A DNA stretch of 64,000 nt, taken from Planctomycetota bacterium. Lineage in GTDB: Bacteria > Planctomycetota > Phycisphaerae > UBA1845 > UTPLA1. The notes below the pieces were generated by a model, which was given only the letters and a program-made list of their open reading frames with translations, was not told where the DNA came from and did not search any database. The stretch is from positions 62,001 through 126,000 of the forward strand of contig QEVG01000008.1 of the NCBI GenBank assembly GCA_003576905.1, given 5' to 3'. The position numbers were made by a program, and so were the translations under genes. This document shows, one piece after another, positions 1 to 9,227 of the stretch (positions are counted from its first letter, which is position 1; every line of letters begins with the position of its first letter).

Positions 1-2434
1 CGGCGAGCACGCGTTTCAGTTCGGGGTCCTGCCGCGTGTAGTCGGCTTCGAAGGGTACGACACCGAGTTCGCGCAGGAGCTTTCGCGTGTTTTCGATGTC
101 GATGGAAGACTTGAGGTTGGCCTTGCAGCTTGCGCACCAGTCGGCGGTGAAGTCGACGAAGACGGTGTAGCCGGCCTCGACGAAGCGGCGGACGAGCGCT
201 TCGTCGTAGGGCACCCAGGGGATTTCGCCGTTTTTCTCTTCCCAGACGGCGGGGTCCCATGTGACCGCGCCGGTGGAGGGGCCGGTGAGGCGGGCCTGTT
301 CCGCCAGGGCGAGGAGCCTGGCCCGGTCGCGGTGCCCGGTTTCGAGCTTTTCGATGGTGGAGATCCAGCGGAAGGGTACGAGCCAGGCGAGGGCGAGCAT
401 CGCGACGACGGCGACGTGCAGGGCGAGCCGGCGGGCCGGCGGGTCGCCCCACTTGATCCTTCCCTTGATCCATGCCGCAATGCTGACACCCAGCAGGTAG
501 ATCAGGGTGAGGAAGAGGCCCCAGTCGCCGAGCTGTCCGCTTATGGGGTAGAGGAGCCAGATGACGGTGCCGAGCAGCAGGAAGCCCATGAGGGCTTCGA
601 AGACGCCCATCCACGGTCCGGGCCGCGGGACGAAACGGAGCCAGGCGGGGTTCGCGGCGAGGACGAGGAACGGGAGTGCCATTCCTACGCCCACAGCCAT
701 GAAGATCCACGCGCCCTGCGCGGCGGGGAAGCGGCTGGCCGCGCCGACGGCGGCGCTGAGAAAAGGGGCGGTGCATGCGGTGCCGAGGATCGTCGCGAGG
801 ACGCCTGTGAAAAAGGCGGAGGGCAGTCCTTCGCGGGCCTCGGCCTTCTCGCCGAGCTTGTTGACGACCTGGGGCGTGAAGACGGCGAAGACGCCGAAGA
901 GGCTCAGGGCGAATGCGGTGACGAGTCCGGCGAGGACGAGGATGACCACGGGATTCTGGAAGTGTTCGCCCCAGCCGCGGCCGGACGTGGCGAAGAGGTA
1001 GGCGATGACGCCGAAGAATGTCAGGATGCCGGCACAATAGGCCAGGCCGAGCAGGAAGATGCGGGCGCGGTCCTCGTGTGCCTGGCGGACGAAGGAGAGG
1101 ATCTTGAGCGAGATGACGGGCAGGACGCAGGGCATGAGGTTCAGGATCATCCCGCCGAGCGCTGCCAGGATGATGACACCGATGAAGCCGCGGGCGATGA
1201 ACCACTGCTGCACCCGGTCGAGGACGCCGCCGTCCACGCCGGCGGAGGGCGCCGCGGGCGCGCCGGCGACGGGTTCGGCTGGGCGGGGCGCCTCAGGGGC
1301 TTCGACGGAGGGCGGAGGCGACGGGACGCCGGCAGATGCGCCGGCCTTTGCGCCGCCCTCGACCTGCACGGGGATGCTCACCTCAATGTACTGCGGCGGG
1401 AAGCAGGTGCCGGCGTCGTTGCATATCTGGTACTGAAGCACACCGCGGAGCGCCTTCGGCGCGGCGTCGATGTCCTCTGCGACGGTGAAGGGAATCCGGA
1501 TCTCGACCTTGCCGCCGTACTCGCTGAGTTTGCCGAGGAACTTGTCTTCGCGCAGGTGGGCCCTGGGGTACTTGATCTCGCCGAACTCGAGCCCCTCGGT
1601 GCGCTCGACGAAGAACACCGTCGGGATGAAGTCCTCCGACGTCGGCTTGTTCGACTGCATATGGTGTTTCGCGGCGATGTCGAGCACGATCGCCGCCGCG
1701 GCCGTGTCGCCGGGCCGGACCGGCGTCTTGTCGACGCGGCCGCCGATCTTGACGAACTCGGCCTTCGTAAGCGGCTCAGGGAAAGAGCCCGTCGCCTTTT
1801 TTAAGACGGCTTCGTTCGCCGGTTTCGCGGGCTCGGTATGTGCGATGACGGGCAGCGCGACGGCCAGCTCGACCTCGCCCGGGATGCACTCCTTCTTACA
1901 CGCGAGCCAGCTTGCGTTCACCGTGATCGGGAACTTCGATCCGACCGCCGCCGACTCGGGGACCTTGACGGGGGTAAGGAAGATGGACTCCCCTTCGAGG
2001 ATGTAAGAGTCCTCGTTGAGCAGCTTGTCGTGCTTCAGGCGGGGCACGGGATAGAGGGTCTGCCCGACCGACGCGCCGTTCGGGATTTTCCATCGAAACT
2101 CGGTCGGCATGCCGGAGAGGCCGCCAGGGTTTTTCCAGTAGATGTGCCAGTTCCTTTCGGGGGTGAGGACAACGGCCGCCTGAAGGGTAGCGCCGGGCTG
2201 GGCGGCTTCGAGGTTTATGAAGAGCTGGGCGGAAACATGGGCGTCCTTTTTGACCGGGCTGGCGGACTGCGCGACGGCCGCCTGGTTGGCTGCCGGTCCG
2301 AGGGTCAGGAGTGCAACCGCGGGAATGGCCCATGCGCGCAAGGCGGACGCGGTGCGGAATCGCAGGGTCCGTGCCGGGAGGTTGGATCGGGAGTCAGTGG
2401 CTTCAAATGGCAAGTCTAAGCTATTCATTGGCAT
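1..2434 (-). CDS. dsbD: Thiol:disulfide interchange protein DsbD (C-terminus cut by window edge)
   Basis: Membrane protein that carries electrons from cytoplasmic thioredoxin to periplasmic thiols, supporting disulfide correction and cytochrome c maturation. About 811 codons are visible. The N-terminus has a signal-like hydrophobic stretch, then a periplasmic DsbD-alpha-like region containing WHIYWKNPG and SWLACKKECIPGE. Next comes a Pro/Ala-rich linker, then the polytopic core with the two expected transmembrane cysteines in LMPCVLPVISLK and GTACTAPF. A C-terminal thioredoxin fold has FVDFTADWCASCK at about 113-150, and the end runs off the left edge. Starts at 2434 and 2428 are in frame with each other; neither has a strong Shine-Dalgarno sequence. 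The gene reads away from rny. In this window it fits the System II cytochrome c assembly protein at 4948-9099. The identification is firm; the exact start is not. Confidence 0.93.
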   Translation of the reverse strand, partial: MPMNSLDLPFEATDSRSNLPARTLRFRTASALRAWAIPAVALLTLGPAANQAAVAQSASPVKKDAHVSAQLFINLEAAQPGATLQAAVVLTPERNWHIYWKNPGGLSGMPTEFRWKIPNGASVGQTLYPVPRLKHDKLLNEDSYILEGESIFLTPVKVPESAAVGSKFPITVNASWLACKKECIPGEVELAVALPVIAHTEPAKPANEAVLKKATGSFPEPLTKAEFVKIGGRVDKTPVRPGDTAAAAIVLDIAAKHHMQSNKPTSEDFIPTVFFVERTEGLEFGEIKYPRAHLREDKFLGKLSEYGGKVEIRIPFTVAEDIDAAPKALRGVLQYQICNDAGTCFPPQYIEVSIPVQVEGGAKAGASAGVPSPPPSVEAPEAPRPAEPVAGAPAAPSAGVDGGVLDRVQQWFIARGFIGVIILAALGGMILNLMPCVLPVISLKILSFVRQAHEDRARIFLLGLAYCAGILTFFGVIAYLFATSGRGWGEHFQNPVVILVLAGLVTAFALSLFGVFAVFTPQVVNKLGEKAEAREGLPSAFFTGVLATILGTACTAPFLSAAVGAASRFPAAQGAWIFMAVGVGMALPFLVLAANPAWLRFVPRPGPWMGVFEALMGFLLLGTVIWLLYPISGQLGDWGLFLTLIYLLGVSIAAWIKGRIKWGDPPARRLALHVAVVAMLALAWLVPFRWISTIEKLETGHRDRARLLALAEQARLTGPSTGAVTWDPAVWEEKNGEIPWVPYDEALVRRFVEAGYTVFVDFTADWCASCKANLKSSIDIENTRKLLRELGVVPFEADYTRQDPELKRVLA

Positions 2435-2484
2435 GCACTTAAGATGCAGCGACGAATGCGTGGTTACAGGTCTGAACCAGTCCC

Positions 2485-2514
2485 TATTTAATCAGTGAGC
2501 GGGCGAGCGTCCAA
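2485..2514 (-). promoter_or_regulatory. Putative promoter of dsbD
   Basis: On the minus strand TTGGAC (2514-2509) is followed after 18 bases by TAAATA (2490-2485), or after 17 by TTAAAT, about 50 bases upstream of the dsbD start. Match to a sigma-70 consensus by eye only. Confidence 0.35.
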
Positions 2515-2612
2515 CGCCATTTTTCGGGCAGGCGCCCGACTGCCCCGCGACCGGCATCGTTCTAAACGGCTATTTTAGCAAAACTTCCGGCGGGGCACCC
2601 CGCGGCTTTTCC

Positions 2613-2640
2613 TTGACGCAAACGAACACCCCCTTATACT
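2613..2640 (+). promoter_or_regulatory. Strong sigma-70-type promoter upstream of candidate RNA
   Basis: TTGACG (2613-2618) and TATACT (2635-2640) are separated by 16 bases, one of the best consensus matches in the window. The predicted start near 2647 lies about 650 bases before rny, much further than other promoters here lie from their genes. This suggests a separate transcript or a very long leader. Confidence 0.6.
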
Positions 2641-2646
2641 CCAACG

Positions 2647-2900
2647 TAAGCAGGGCGGAGTAGTTAGCCCTCAATCGAGTTTTCAGACGGTTTTAAGTCG
2701 TCGCAGGTGAAGTCGGTCGGGATTCGACGCGGTTGGAGCGTGCCCGGCAGCCGGGTTGCCTGCGAGGATAAGGAGACAAATAGCTTCCCCGCGATGTCGT
2801 GGAGCCATTGGGGCGGCTGTAAGGTCTTTGGGTCACTATACGAACCGACCGCGATTCCTGGTTCCTTGCAAGGGCGGGGCCATCCGGCCAGGTCCTGATA
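2647..2900 (+). ncRNA. Candidate structured non-coding RNA or long rny leader
   Basis: Directly downstream of a near-consensus promoter. Visible pairings: 2728-2736 with 2845-2853 (nine pairs, one G-U), a CCCGG/CCGGG hairpin at 2743-2755, and CCTGG (2857-2861) with CCAGG (2888-2892). It does not carry the hallmarks of tmRNA (no tag frame, no terminal TTC arm plus CCA), RNase P RNA or SRP RNA. The boundaries are guesses. Whether it is an independent small RNA or the leader of rny cannot be settled from one sequence. Confidence 0.3.
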
Positions 2901-3294
2901 TCTGAGGTCGTCAATCAGTTAGACGGCGGGCCGATCGGAGTAATGTCATCAATGCGTTCAGCACGGTGGGTTTCGGCCATGGGGCCGGCGCCCGTGATAG
3001 CCAGATGCGAGCGCGGGTAATTCCGGATACATACACATTCATCTTTTTATAGCCACTGGATTTACCTGTTGACCTGAGCTCAAACGATCGGCGGCCTGCA
3101 AGGCCTGAACTCGAGTCGTTTTCCGCATAAGCCCTGTCCTTTCCGCGCCCCTTTTCATCCACAGCATCTTCGGGCGAGCGAACGAATTGCCGTTAGGCGA
3201 GTCCGCGCCCGCGCAGCCGGCAAGACCGGAACCCGAGGCGCCAGGCTCGCAGGGTTTTGTGTGATGTTTACTTCAGATTGAAAGGTAGAAAGCA

Positions 3295-4881
3295 ATGGGA
3301 CCTCTGATGACAGCGGAGGTCTCGACCGGCGGCACGGTCCTTTGGGCAATTCTGGCGTTTCTGGCGGGCGGCGGGCTGGTCCTGCTCGTGCAGACTCTTC
3401 AGGCCAGGAGCATCCGGGCGAATGCCGAGGCACAGGCCGCTCGTACGATCCGCGACGCGGAGTCGAGGAGCCAGGAGATCGTGCGGGCCGCCGAGGTCGA
3501 GACCAAGGCGAAGTTTCTAGCCAGCAAGGAGGAGTTCGAAAAGCAGGCATCCATCACGCGGAACGAAATCCGCGAGGCCGAGAAGCGTCTCGACAAGCGC
3601 GAGGACCAGCTTGAGCGGCAGATGGACGCCCTGAACATCAAGGAGAAGAACATCGAGAAGGGCGAAGCCGCCCTGCGCGAGAAGAAGGCGAAGATCGAGA
3701 AGCAGGAGGTGGAGATCGAGGAGTTGCTGAACAAGCGGCGGAACGAGCTCCTGCGCGTGACGCAGCTATCGGCCGATGAGGCCAGGCGCGAACTGCTGAC
3801 CCAGCTCGAGCACGAGCTGGAGCAGGAATGCGCCCAGCTTGTTCAGAAGCGCATCACCGAGGCCCAGGACGAAGCCGAGGAGCGCTCGCGCGAGATCGTG
3901 GTGACCGCCATTCAGCGGTACGCCGCGGGGCATACGTCCGCGTCGACGGTCAGCACCATCGACATCCCCAATGATGAGATGAAGGGCCGGGTCATCGGCC
4001 GCGAGGGGCGGAACATCCGCGCCTTTGAGAAGGCCACCGGGGTGGACATCATCGTCGACGACACGCCGGGGGTGATCGAGATCACCTGTTTCGACCCGGT
4101 GAAGCGGGAGATCGCGCGGCAGGCGCTGAACAAGCTCATCCATGACGGGCGGATTCACCCGACGCGGATCGAGGAGGTCGTGGCCGAGATCCAGGCGAAC
4201 ATGGAAAAGGAGCTGATGGAGATCGGCAAGAAGGCGGCGGTCGAGGCGAACGTGCAGGGGCTGAACCGCAAGCTGATCGACCTGCTGGGGCGGCTCAGCT
4301 TCCGCACCAGCTACGGCCAGAACGTGCTGCGGCACTCGATCGAGGTCGCCTATCTCTGCCAGATCATGGCCGACGAGCTGAAGCTCGACGGCGCCCTGGC
4401 CCGGCGCTGCGGCCTGCTGCACGACATCGGCAAGGCCGTGGATCATGAGATGGAGGGCGGGCATCCGGCGATCGGCGAGGAGATCGCCCGGAAGTTCAGC
4501 GAGCGGCCGGAGGTGCTCAATGCAATCGCGGGGCACCACGGAGACGTTCCGTCGACGAGCCCGTACACGCCGCTGGTGGCGGCGGCGGATGCCATCAGCG
4601 CGGCACGACCGGGGAGCCGGCGTGAGGCCCTGGAGCGGTACATCAAGCGGCTGGAGCAGCTCGAGGGTATCGCAATGGGCTTCTCCGGCGTGCGCCAGGC
4701 CTATGCGATCCAGGCGGGGCGCGAGGTGCGGGTGATCGTCGACGCCAACAGCGTGGACGACGCGAACGCTTTCCGCATCGCGCGGGAGATCGCCCAGAAG
4801 GTGGAGGCGGACATGACCTACCCCGGCGAGGTGAAGGTGACGCTCCTGCGCGAAGTCCGGGCGGTGGAGTACGCGCGGTAA
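3295..4881 (+). CDS. rny: Ribonuclease Y
   Basis: Membrane-anchored endoribonuclease that starts mRNA decay. The 528-residue product has one N-terminal membrane helix (about 13-33) and a long Lys/Glu/Arg-rich coiled coil (about 35-200). A KH domain follows with the GxxG loop in VIGREGRN (about 235-238), then an HD phosphohydrolase domain with CGLLHDIGK (His376-Asp377) and the conserved C-terminal region (ATGs at 3295 and 3307 are both possible). Size and domain order match the family. It is followed after a short gap by the ResB-CcsA gene on the same strand. A gene-free region with a strong promoter lies upstream. Confidence 0.97.
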   Translation: MGPLMTAEVSTGGTVLWAILAFLAGGGLVLLVQTLQARSIRANAEAQAARTIRDAESRSQEIVRAAEVETKAKFLASKEEFEKQASITRNEIREAEKRLDKREDQLERQMDALNIKEKNIEKGEAALREKKAKIEKQEVEIEELLNKRRNELLRVTQLSADEARRELLTQLEHELEQECAQLVQKRITEAQDEAEERSREIVVTAIQRYAAGHTSASTVSTIDIPNDEMKGRVIGREGRNIRAFEKATGVDIIVDDTPGVIEITCFDPVKREIARQALNKLIHDGRIHPTRIEEVVAEIQANMEKELMEIGKKAAVEANVQGLNRKLIDLLGRLSFRTSYGQNVLRHSIEVAYLCQIMADELKLDGALARRCGLLHDIGKAVDHEMEGGHPAIGEEIARKFSERPEVLNAIAGHHGDVPSTSPYTPLVAAADAISAARPGSRREALERYIKRLEQLEGIAMGFSGVRQAYAIQAGREVRVIVDANSVDDANAFRIAREIAQKVEADMTYPGEVKVTLLREVRAVEYAR

Positions 4882-4931
4882 CCCCGGAATTGAAAAGCCC
4901 GCTTCTTCCGGTTGGCGCCGAACGGGGGCGC

Positions 4932-4937
4932 TAGAAT
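4932..4937 (+). promoter_or_regulatory. Possible -10 element before ccs fusion
   Basis: TAGAAT at 4932-4937, only 10 bases before the ATG at 4948. No good -35 lies 17 bases upstream. If used, the transcript would be almost leaderless, or translation would begin at the next in-frame ATG (4954). Confidence 0.25.
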
Positions 4938-4947
4938 CCGTCGCTTT

Positions 4948-7900
4948 ATGGAAATGGATCTGCACGCCCAGTCAAAGGCCGCGAGGGAGTCCGGCCCTTT
5001 CCGCGCCGTGATTGATGCCTTTGACAGCGTCTGGCTGGGGATATTCTGGATCGCGGCGATACTGGTTTACGGTGCCGTCGGCTCGGCCGTGCCGGTGTTT
5101 CGGCAGGAGTTCGAGCTGACCGAGTTCGCATTCTTCAATCATTGGCTGTTCGTCACGCTCATCGTCATGTTCTGCGTGACCCTGGCGGTCGTGACGCTCC
5201 GGCGGATCGCGTTCAACCTGCGCAACCTTGGGGTGCTGACGGTGCATGCGGGACTGCTGATTCTCTGCGGCGCGTCGGTGATCTACTTCGGCCGGAAGAT
5301 CGAGGGCGATGTCTGGCTCGAGGCTCCGCGCATCCGCATCATCTCGGTCGATCGCATGCAGTCCGACCCGGAGCGGGCGCAGGTCGGCTCGATCGTCGCC
5401 GTAGAGGGGCGCAAGTGGGAAGTGGACATGCCGGCCCTCGGCGGGAGGCACCGCCTGGAAGTGACGAAGGTCAGTCACCAGGGTCTGGTCACGGCGCAGC
5501 GCGTGGAACTGACCGCCCGGGTCGGCGACGGAACCCCGCAGACGATCGAGCTTGACCAGTCCGAGCGGCAGAATGCATTCGCCCGGCTCGGCGACAAGCT
5601 CGCCCTTTGGCTGGTGCCGGCCAATGTCTCCGACGTGTTCTTCGACGAGTCGACGCCGGTGCTTCAGGTTGAGAACCGCGGGCACGCCGAGACCTTCGAG
5701 CTGCCGATGCTGCCGTATTACAAGGAGCGCTTCGTCGAGCTCGCTCCGCCGATCGTCGACACACACGGCAAGCTGGTGGCCTCGGACCGCTGCTCGGCGG
5801 TCCGGCCGTTCGAACACTGGCGCATGCCCATCGACCTGGACGATCCGCACCGGGCCATTCACGATGACTGGCCGATTACACTTGCGATCGACGGTTACCT
5901 GCCCTATGCCCGGCTCGAGCCGGAGCCGACGGCGGGCGGCACGCGCGTCATGCCGATCGCGCAGGTGCGGCTGGAGGCGGGGAGTGAATCGCGGGAGGAC
6001 TGGCTGGTCGCGCACCTGCCGGAACGCTCGTCGCTGGAACTGCCGGGCGGACCGATGGCGGAGTTCCGCTGGCTGGGCGCGGCGAGGGAGCTTGATCCGA
6101 ACTGGACGCGCCCGCTTGCCGGGCGGCACGTCCTGGAGGTGTACGTCAAGGACAAGGACGTGCGAAAGAGCTACGACGTTTCGGAGGGGATGAAGATCAA
6201 AATCGAGGGGACCGACTACAAGCTGACGGTCGAGGAGCTTCGCGAGAACTGGCCGCTCATGACCGCCGGATTTCAGAACGCGCGGACGCCGATCGCGCTG
6301 GTATGGGTCGAGACGCCGGAACAGTCTTATCAGCGGTCGGTGCTTCAGCGTTATCCCGAGTTGAATCAGGACCGCGACCGCGCCGGAAAGAAGATCAGCC
6401 CGGACAAGAACCTCGTCGACGACAACCTTGAGCTGACTTACTTCGACGCGTCACACGATCATTTCATGCTCGTCGCGGGCGAAGGATTGTCGCCGACGCT
6501 GATTCACACGTCGCCCGGCGGGAAGCGCGCTGTCTCAATCGCCCGCGGCGGCGAGACGACCCGATCGGAAAGCGGCGCGGCGTTCGCGCTGGCGAGCTTC
6601 ATCGAAAAGCCCTCGTTCGAGATGAAGCCCGTGGTGATTCCCGAGCGCAGCCGCCGGGCGTTCGGCACGGTGCGGCGCGGCGAATCGCTGGTACGCGTTC
6701 ATCTCCGCGCGAAGGACGGCGATTGGGAGCGGCATGTCTGGGTGCCCTTCTCGATGTACAACACGCGGCACGACGGGACCGAGGCGACGGTCGTGCGCGA
6801 CGTGCCGGGCATGGGCGAGGTCCGGCTGGTCTACGGCCGGGCGGAGCGGCCGATGCCGGCGCGGCTGGCGCTGGAATACCTCCAGACCGACTTTTATCCC
6901 GGCCGCCAGCAGCCCAGCGGGTGGACAAGTTACTTCCGCTTTCAGACCTCCGACGGGCAGGTGCATCGTGCCCGGGCGTATCTTAACAACACCGCGCGGG
7001 TGGGCGAGTGGACGCTGTTTCAGTCGCAGGCGGCGGGCGACCACGAATCGTGGACCGTACTCGGTGTCGGCAATCGGGAGGGTGTGTGGAGCATGCTCGG
7101 GGGCTGCGTGCTGATCACGCTCGGCATGATCTATGCTTTCTGTGTGAAGCCGGTGCTTGTGCGCCGCCGGCGCGAGGCGATCGAGTCCGCCAATCGCGGG
7201 CGGCGCGCGCCGGACCGGGACGACTCCAGCGGAGAACCGCCCATGACATCAAACAGGAAGACCGGAAGCGCCTCGGCGGCGGCGGCGCGTCTCATGCTGC
7301 TTGCGGCGCTGTGCGTGCCGGGCGCGAGCGCGAGCGCGGGCGCGGCGGAGCGGGAGATTCCGGCGGCGGCGCAGGGCATTCGGGCGATTCAGGACCGGAT
7401 CGACGTGGCCCGGCTCGGCGCGCTGGCGACGCAATACAGTTGGCGGTACGCGACGGTGGATTCATGGGCGCGCGACGCGATCAAGAATATTCATGGGCCG
7501 AAGCCGCTGTATGGTCTTGACCCGGTCGTGGCGTCGTTTGAGCTGCTGTTCAATTCGCACGCCTATGACGACGAGGCGATCATCTTTATCAAGGATCGCG
7601 CCCTGCGCAAGGAGCTAACGGCGCACCCGGTGCCGATCTCCGACGCGGAGCAGCTTCGCATCGTGCGCGAGGGTATGGTAAGCCGGGCGTTCCTGGCGCT
7701 TCCGGACGTGTCGAAGCGGATTGAATCGCTGAACATGGACATGCTGCGCAAGACGGCGATGGACCGGCTCGGCATGGCGATGGGGTATTACGACAACATT
7801 GCCGCGACGTGCACGATGGTGCCGACACCCGACGGCACGCACGATACGCCGTGGGTCGCGCTGGCGACGATCGCGCAGCACGCGGACGGCCCGCACGCGA

Positions 7901-9099
7901 CCTCCGGCACGGAGAACATATTCAGCATTTACGCGGGGCTGAAGAAGGCGTGGCTGGCGCGGGACGCCGAGGGCATCAACGCGGGGATCGCGAAGCTGGA
8001 GCAGATGCTGCCGCAGCTTGCGCCGGAGGGGGTCTATCCGTCGGCGGAGCAGCGCCAGGCGGAGGTCCGCTATCGGCGCATGGACCTGATCTGGTGGGGG
8101 TGGGTGGCGTACATCGTCGCGTTTTTCGTTTCGATCTTCGCGGTGGCGAGCCGGTACGGCTGGGTGCGGTGGGTCGGGATCGCGCTGCTGGTCGTCGCGA
8201 TCGGGCTGCACGGATACGACCTGGGCCTGCGGTGGAAGGTGATCGGGCGGGTGCCGGTCGCCAACATGTACGAGGCGGTGGTGTCATCGACATGGCTTGG
8301 CGCGGTCTTCGGCCTTGTGCTGGAGCTGTTTTCGCGGAAGCGGGTGTACCTGCTGGCGTCGGCGATGCTGGGGTTCTTCGCGCTTTCGCTGCCGGAGCTT
8401 CTGCCGACGGTGATTGACAACAAGCTCGGCGGGATGATGCCGATTCTCGACGACATCATGCTGCGCATTCATACGGTGCTGATCATCGCGAGTTACGCGG
8501 TGATCACGCTGGCCTACGCCGTGGCGAATTGTTACCTGTTCGTTTCGGCCTTTCGCGACTGCGTGAAGCTGGCGCAGGGGACGATCGGCGCGCAGGCCGG
8601 AGCGATCGCCTGTCTCGTGGCGGCGAAGCTTGGTGTGTTTGACAACACGTCGGCGGCGCTGTTCGTCGCGGCAATGGCGTCGGCGACGGCCGGCGGGGCA
8701 CTGACGGGCGTGGGGCTGTGCGGGCTGTTGCGGCGGGGTGCCGCGGCGGAGGCATCGGGACCGGATGCGGCGCTGTTTCCGGTGCGGCGGACCGTCCTCG
8801 AGGAGTTCGACCGGTCGCACCGCGTGCTCCTGTACACGGCGATGGTGGCCCTGTTCGTCGGCATCGTTCTCGGGGCGGTCTGGGCGGATTACTCGTGGGG
8901 CCGGCCGTGGGGGTGGGACCCGAAGGAGGTCTTTGCCCTCAATACGTGGCTGGTGTATGCCATACTCATTCATTTTCCGTTTGTCGTGCGGCGCAAGGCG
9001 CTGGCGACGTCGGTCCTGAGCGTCGTCGGCTTCGCAGCGATGCAGTTCAACTGGTGGGTTGTCAACTTCTATATTGTCGGACTTCACAGCTACGCCTGA
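4948..9099 (+). CDS. Fused ResB/CcsA System II cytochrome c biogenesis protein
   Basis: Delivers haem across the membrane and attaches it to apocytochromes c. The 1383-residue product joins two halves. The ResB-like N-half has membrane helices near residues 15-40, 50-75 and 85-110, a large periplasmic domain, and a fourth helix ending in VKPVLVRRRRE. The CcsA-like C-half is polytopic and carries the haem-handling motif WGRPWGWDPKE near the C-terminus with conserved histidines around it. ATG 4948 or 4954 is preferred; a TTG at 4912 overlaps promoter-like sequence. Inside the gene, ATG 7243 follows GGAG at 7231-7234 and begins a signal-peptide-like segment, so the second half might also be made separately. 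Fused ResB-CcsA (CcsBA) proteins are known in other bacteria. The following gene has its own promoter. Confidence 0.92.
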   Translation: MEMDLHAQSKAARESGPFRAVIDAFDSVWLGIFWIAAILVYGAVGSAVPVFRQEFELTEFAFFNHWLFVTLIVMFCVTLAVVTLRRIAFNLRNLGVLTVHAGLLILCGASVIYFGRKIEGDVWLEAPRIRIISVDRMQSDPERAQVGSIVAVEGRKWEVDMPALGGRHRLEVTKVSHQGLVTAQRVELTARVGDGTPQTIELDQSERQNAFARLGDKLALWLVPANVSDVFFDESTPVLQVENRGHAETFELPMLPYYKERFVELAPPIVDTHGKLVASDRCSAVRPFEHWRMPIDLDDPHRAIHDDWPITLAIDGYLPYARLEPEPTAGGTRVMPIAQVRLEAGSESREDWLVAHLPERSSLELPGGPMAEFRWLGAARELDPNWTRPLAGRHVLEVYVKDKDVRKSYDVSEGMKIKIEGTDYKLTVEELRENWPLMTAGFQNARTPIALVWVETPEQSYQRSVLQRYPELNQDRDRAGKKISPDKNLVDDNLELTYFDASHDHFMLVAGEGLSPTLIHTSPGGKRAVSIARGGETTRSESGAAFALASFIEKPSFEMKPVVIPERSRRAFGTVRRGESLVRVHLRAKDGDWERHVWVPFSMYNTRHDGTEATVVRDVPGMGEVRLVYGRAERPMPARLALEYLQTDFYPGRQQPSGWTSYFRFQTSDGQVHRARAYLNNTARVGEWTLFQSQAAGDHESWTVLGVGNREGVWSMLGGCVLITLGMIYAFCVKPVLVRRRREAIESANRGRRAPDRDDSSGEPPMTSNRKTGSASAAAARLMLLAALCVPGASASAGAAEREIPAAAQGIRAIQDRIDVARLGALATQYSWRYATVDSWARDAIKNIHGPKPLYGLDPVVASFELLFNSHAYDDEAIIFIKDRALRKELTAHPVPISDAEQLRIVREGMVSRAFLALPDVSKRIESLNMDMLRKTAMDRLGMAMGYYDNIAATCTMVPTPDGTHDTPWVALATIAQHADGPHATSGTENIFSIYAGLKKAWLARDAEGINAGIAKLEQMLPQLAPEGVYPSAEQRQAEVRYRRMDLIWWGWVAYIVAFFVSIFAVASRYGWVRWVGIALLVVAIGLHGYDLGLRWKVIGRVPVANMYEAVVSSTWLGAVFGLVLELFSRKRVYLLASAMLGFFALSLPELLPTVIDNKLGGMMPILDDIMLRIHTVLIIASYAVITLAYAVANCYLFVSAFRDCVKLAQGTIGAQAGAIACLVAAKLGVFDNTSAALFVAAMASATAGGALTGVGLCGLLRRGAAAEASGPDAALFPVRRTVLEEFDRSHRVLLYTAMVALFVGIVLGAVWADYSWGRPWGWDPKEVFALNTWLVYAILIHFPFVVRRKALATSVLSVVGFAAMQFNWWVVNFYIVGLHSYA

Positions 9100-9154
9100 C
9101 GGCGTTCGGCAGCGTGGAGGCGCGCGGGTTAGTGCCGATCTGAAGACACAAATC

Positions 9155-9183
9155 TTGTACCGGAGGGGCGCGTTTCTTATAAT
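9155..9183 (+). promoter_or_regulatory. Sigma-70-type promoter of first DUF1570-like gene
   Basis: TTGTAC (9155-9160), 17-base spacer, TATAAT (9178-9183, exact consensus). The predicted start at about 9190 gives a leader of roughly 38 bases to the ATG at 9228. Confidence 0.7.
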
Positions 9184-9227
9184 GGAGGCGGTCCGGCGCG
9201 TCCGACCGGAGTGTGGGGAGTCAGGCA

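Larger units (their letters stand above)
2435..3294. other. 860-bp gene-free region between dsbD and rny
   Basis: I see no convincing protein gene on either strand; the short open frames have no recognisable domains and poor start contexts. The region holds the dsbD promoter, a near-consensus plus-strand promoter at 2613-2640 and a segment with several complementary arms (about 2650-2900) treated separately as a candidate RNA. The last 390 bases before rny show no feature beyond a weak AAAGGTAG ribosome-binding match just before 3295. Confidence 0.6.

Noticed and set aside
332-1804. 490-codon open frame on the plus strand
   Set aside because: Antisense to dsbD, whose transmembrane cysteines and WCASCK motif are clear on the minus strand.
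2700-2900. tmRNA, suggested by a GGATTCGAC-like stretch
   Set aside because: No tag-peptide frame ending in Ala-Ala, and no terminal T-arm/CCA. The similarity is limited to a few bases.
3766-4965. 399-codon open frame antisense to rny
   Set aside because: Shadow of the RNase Y gene: His/Arg/Asp/Leu-rich with no recognisable motif.
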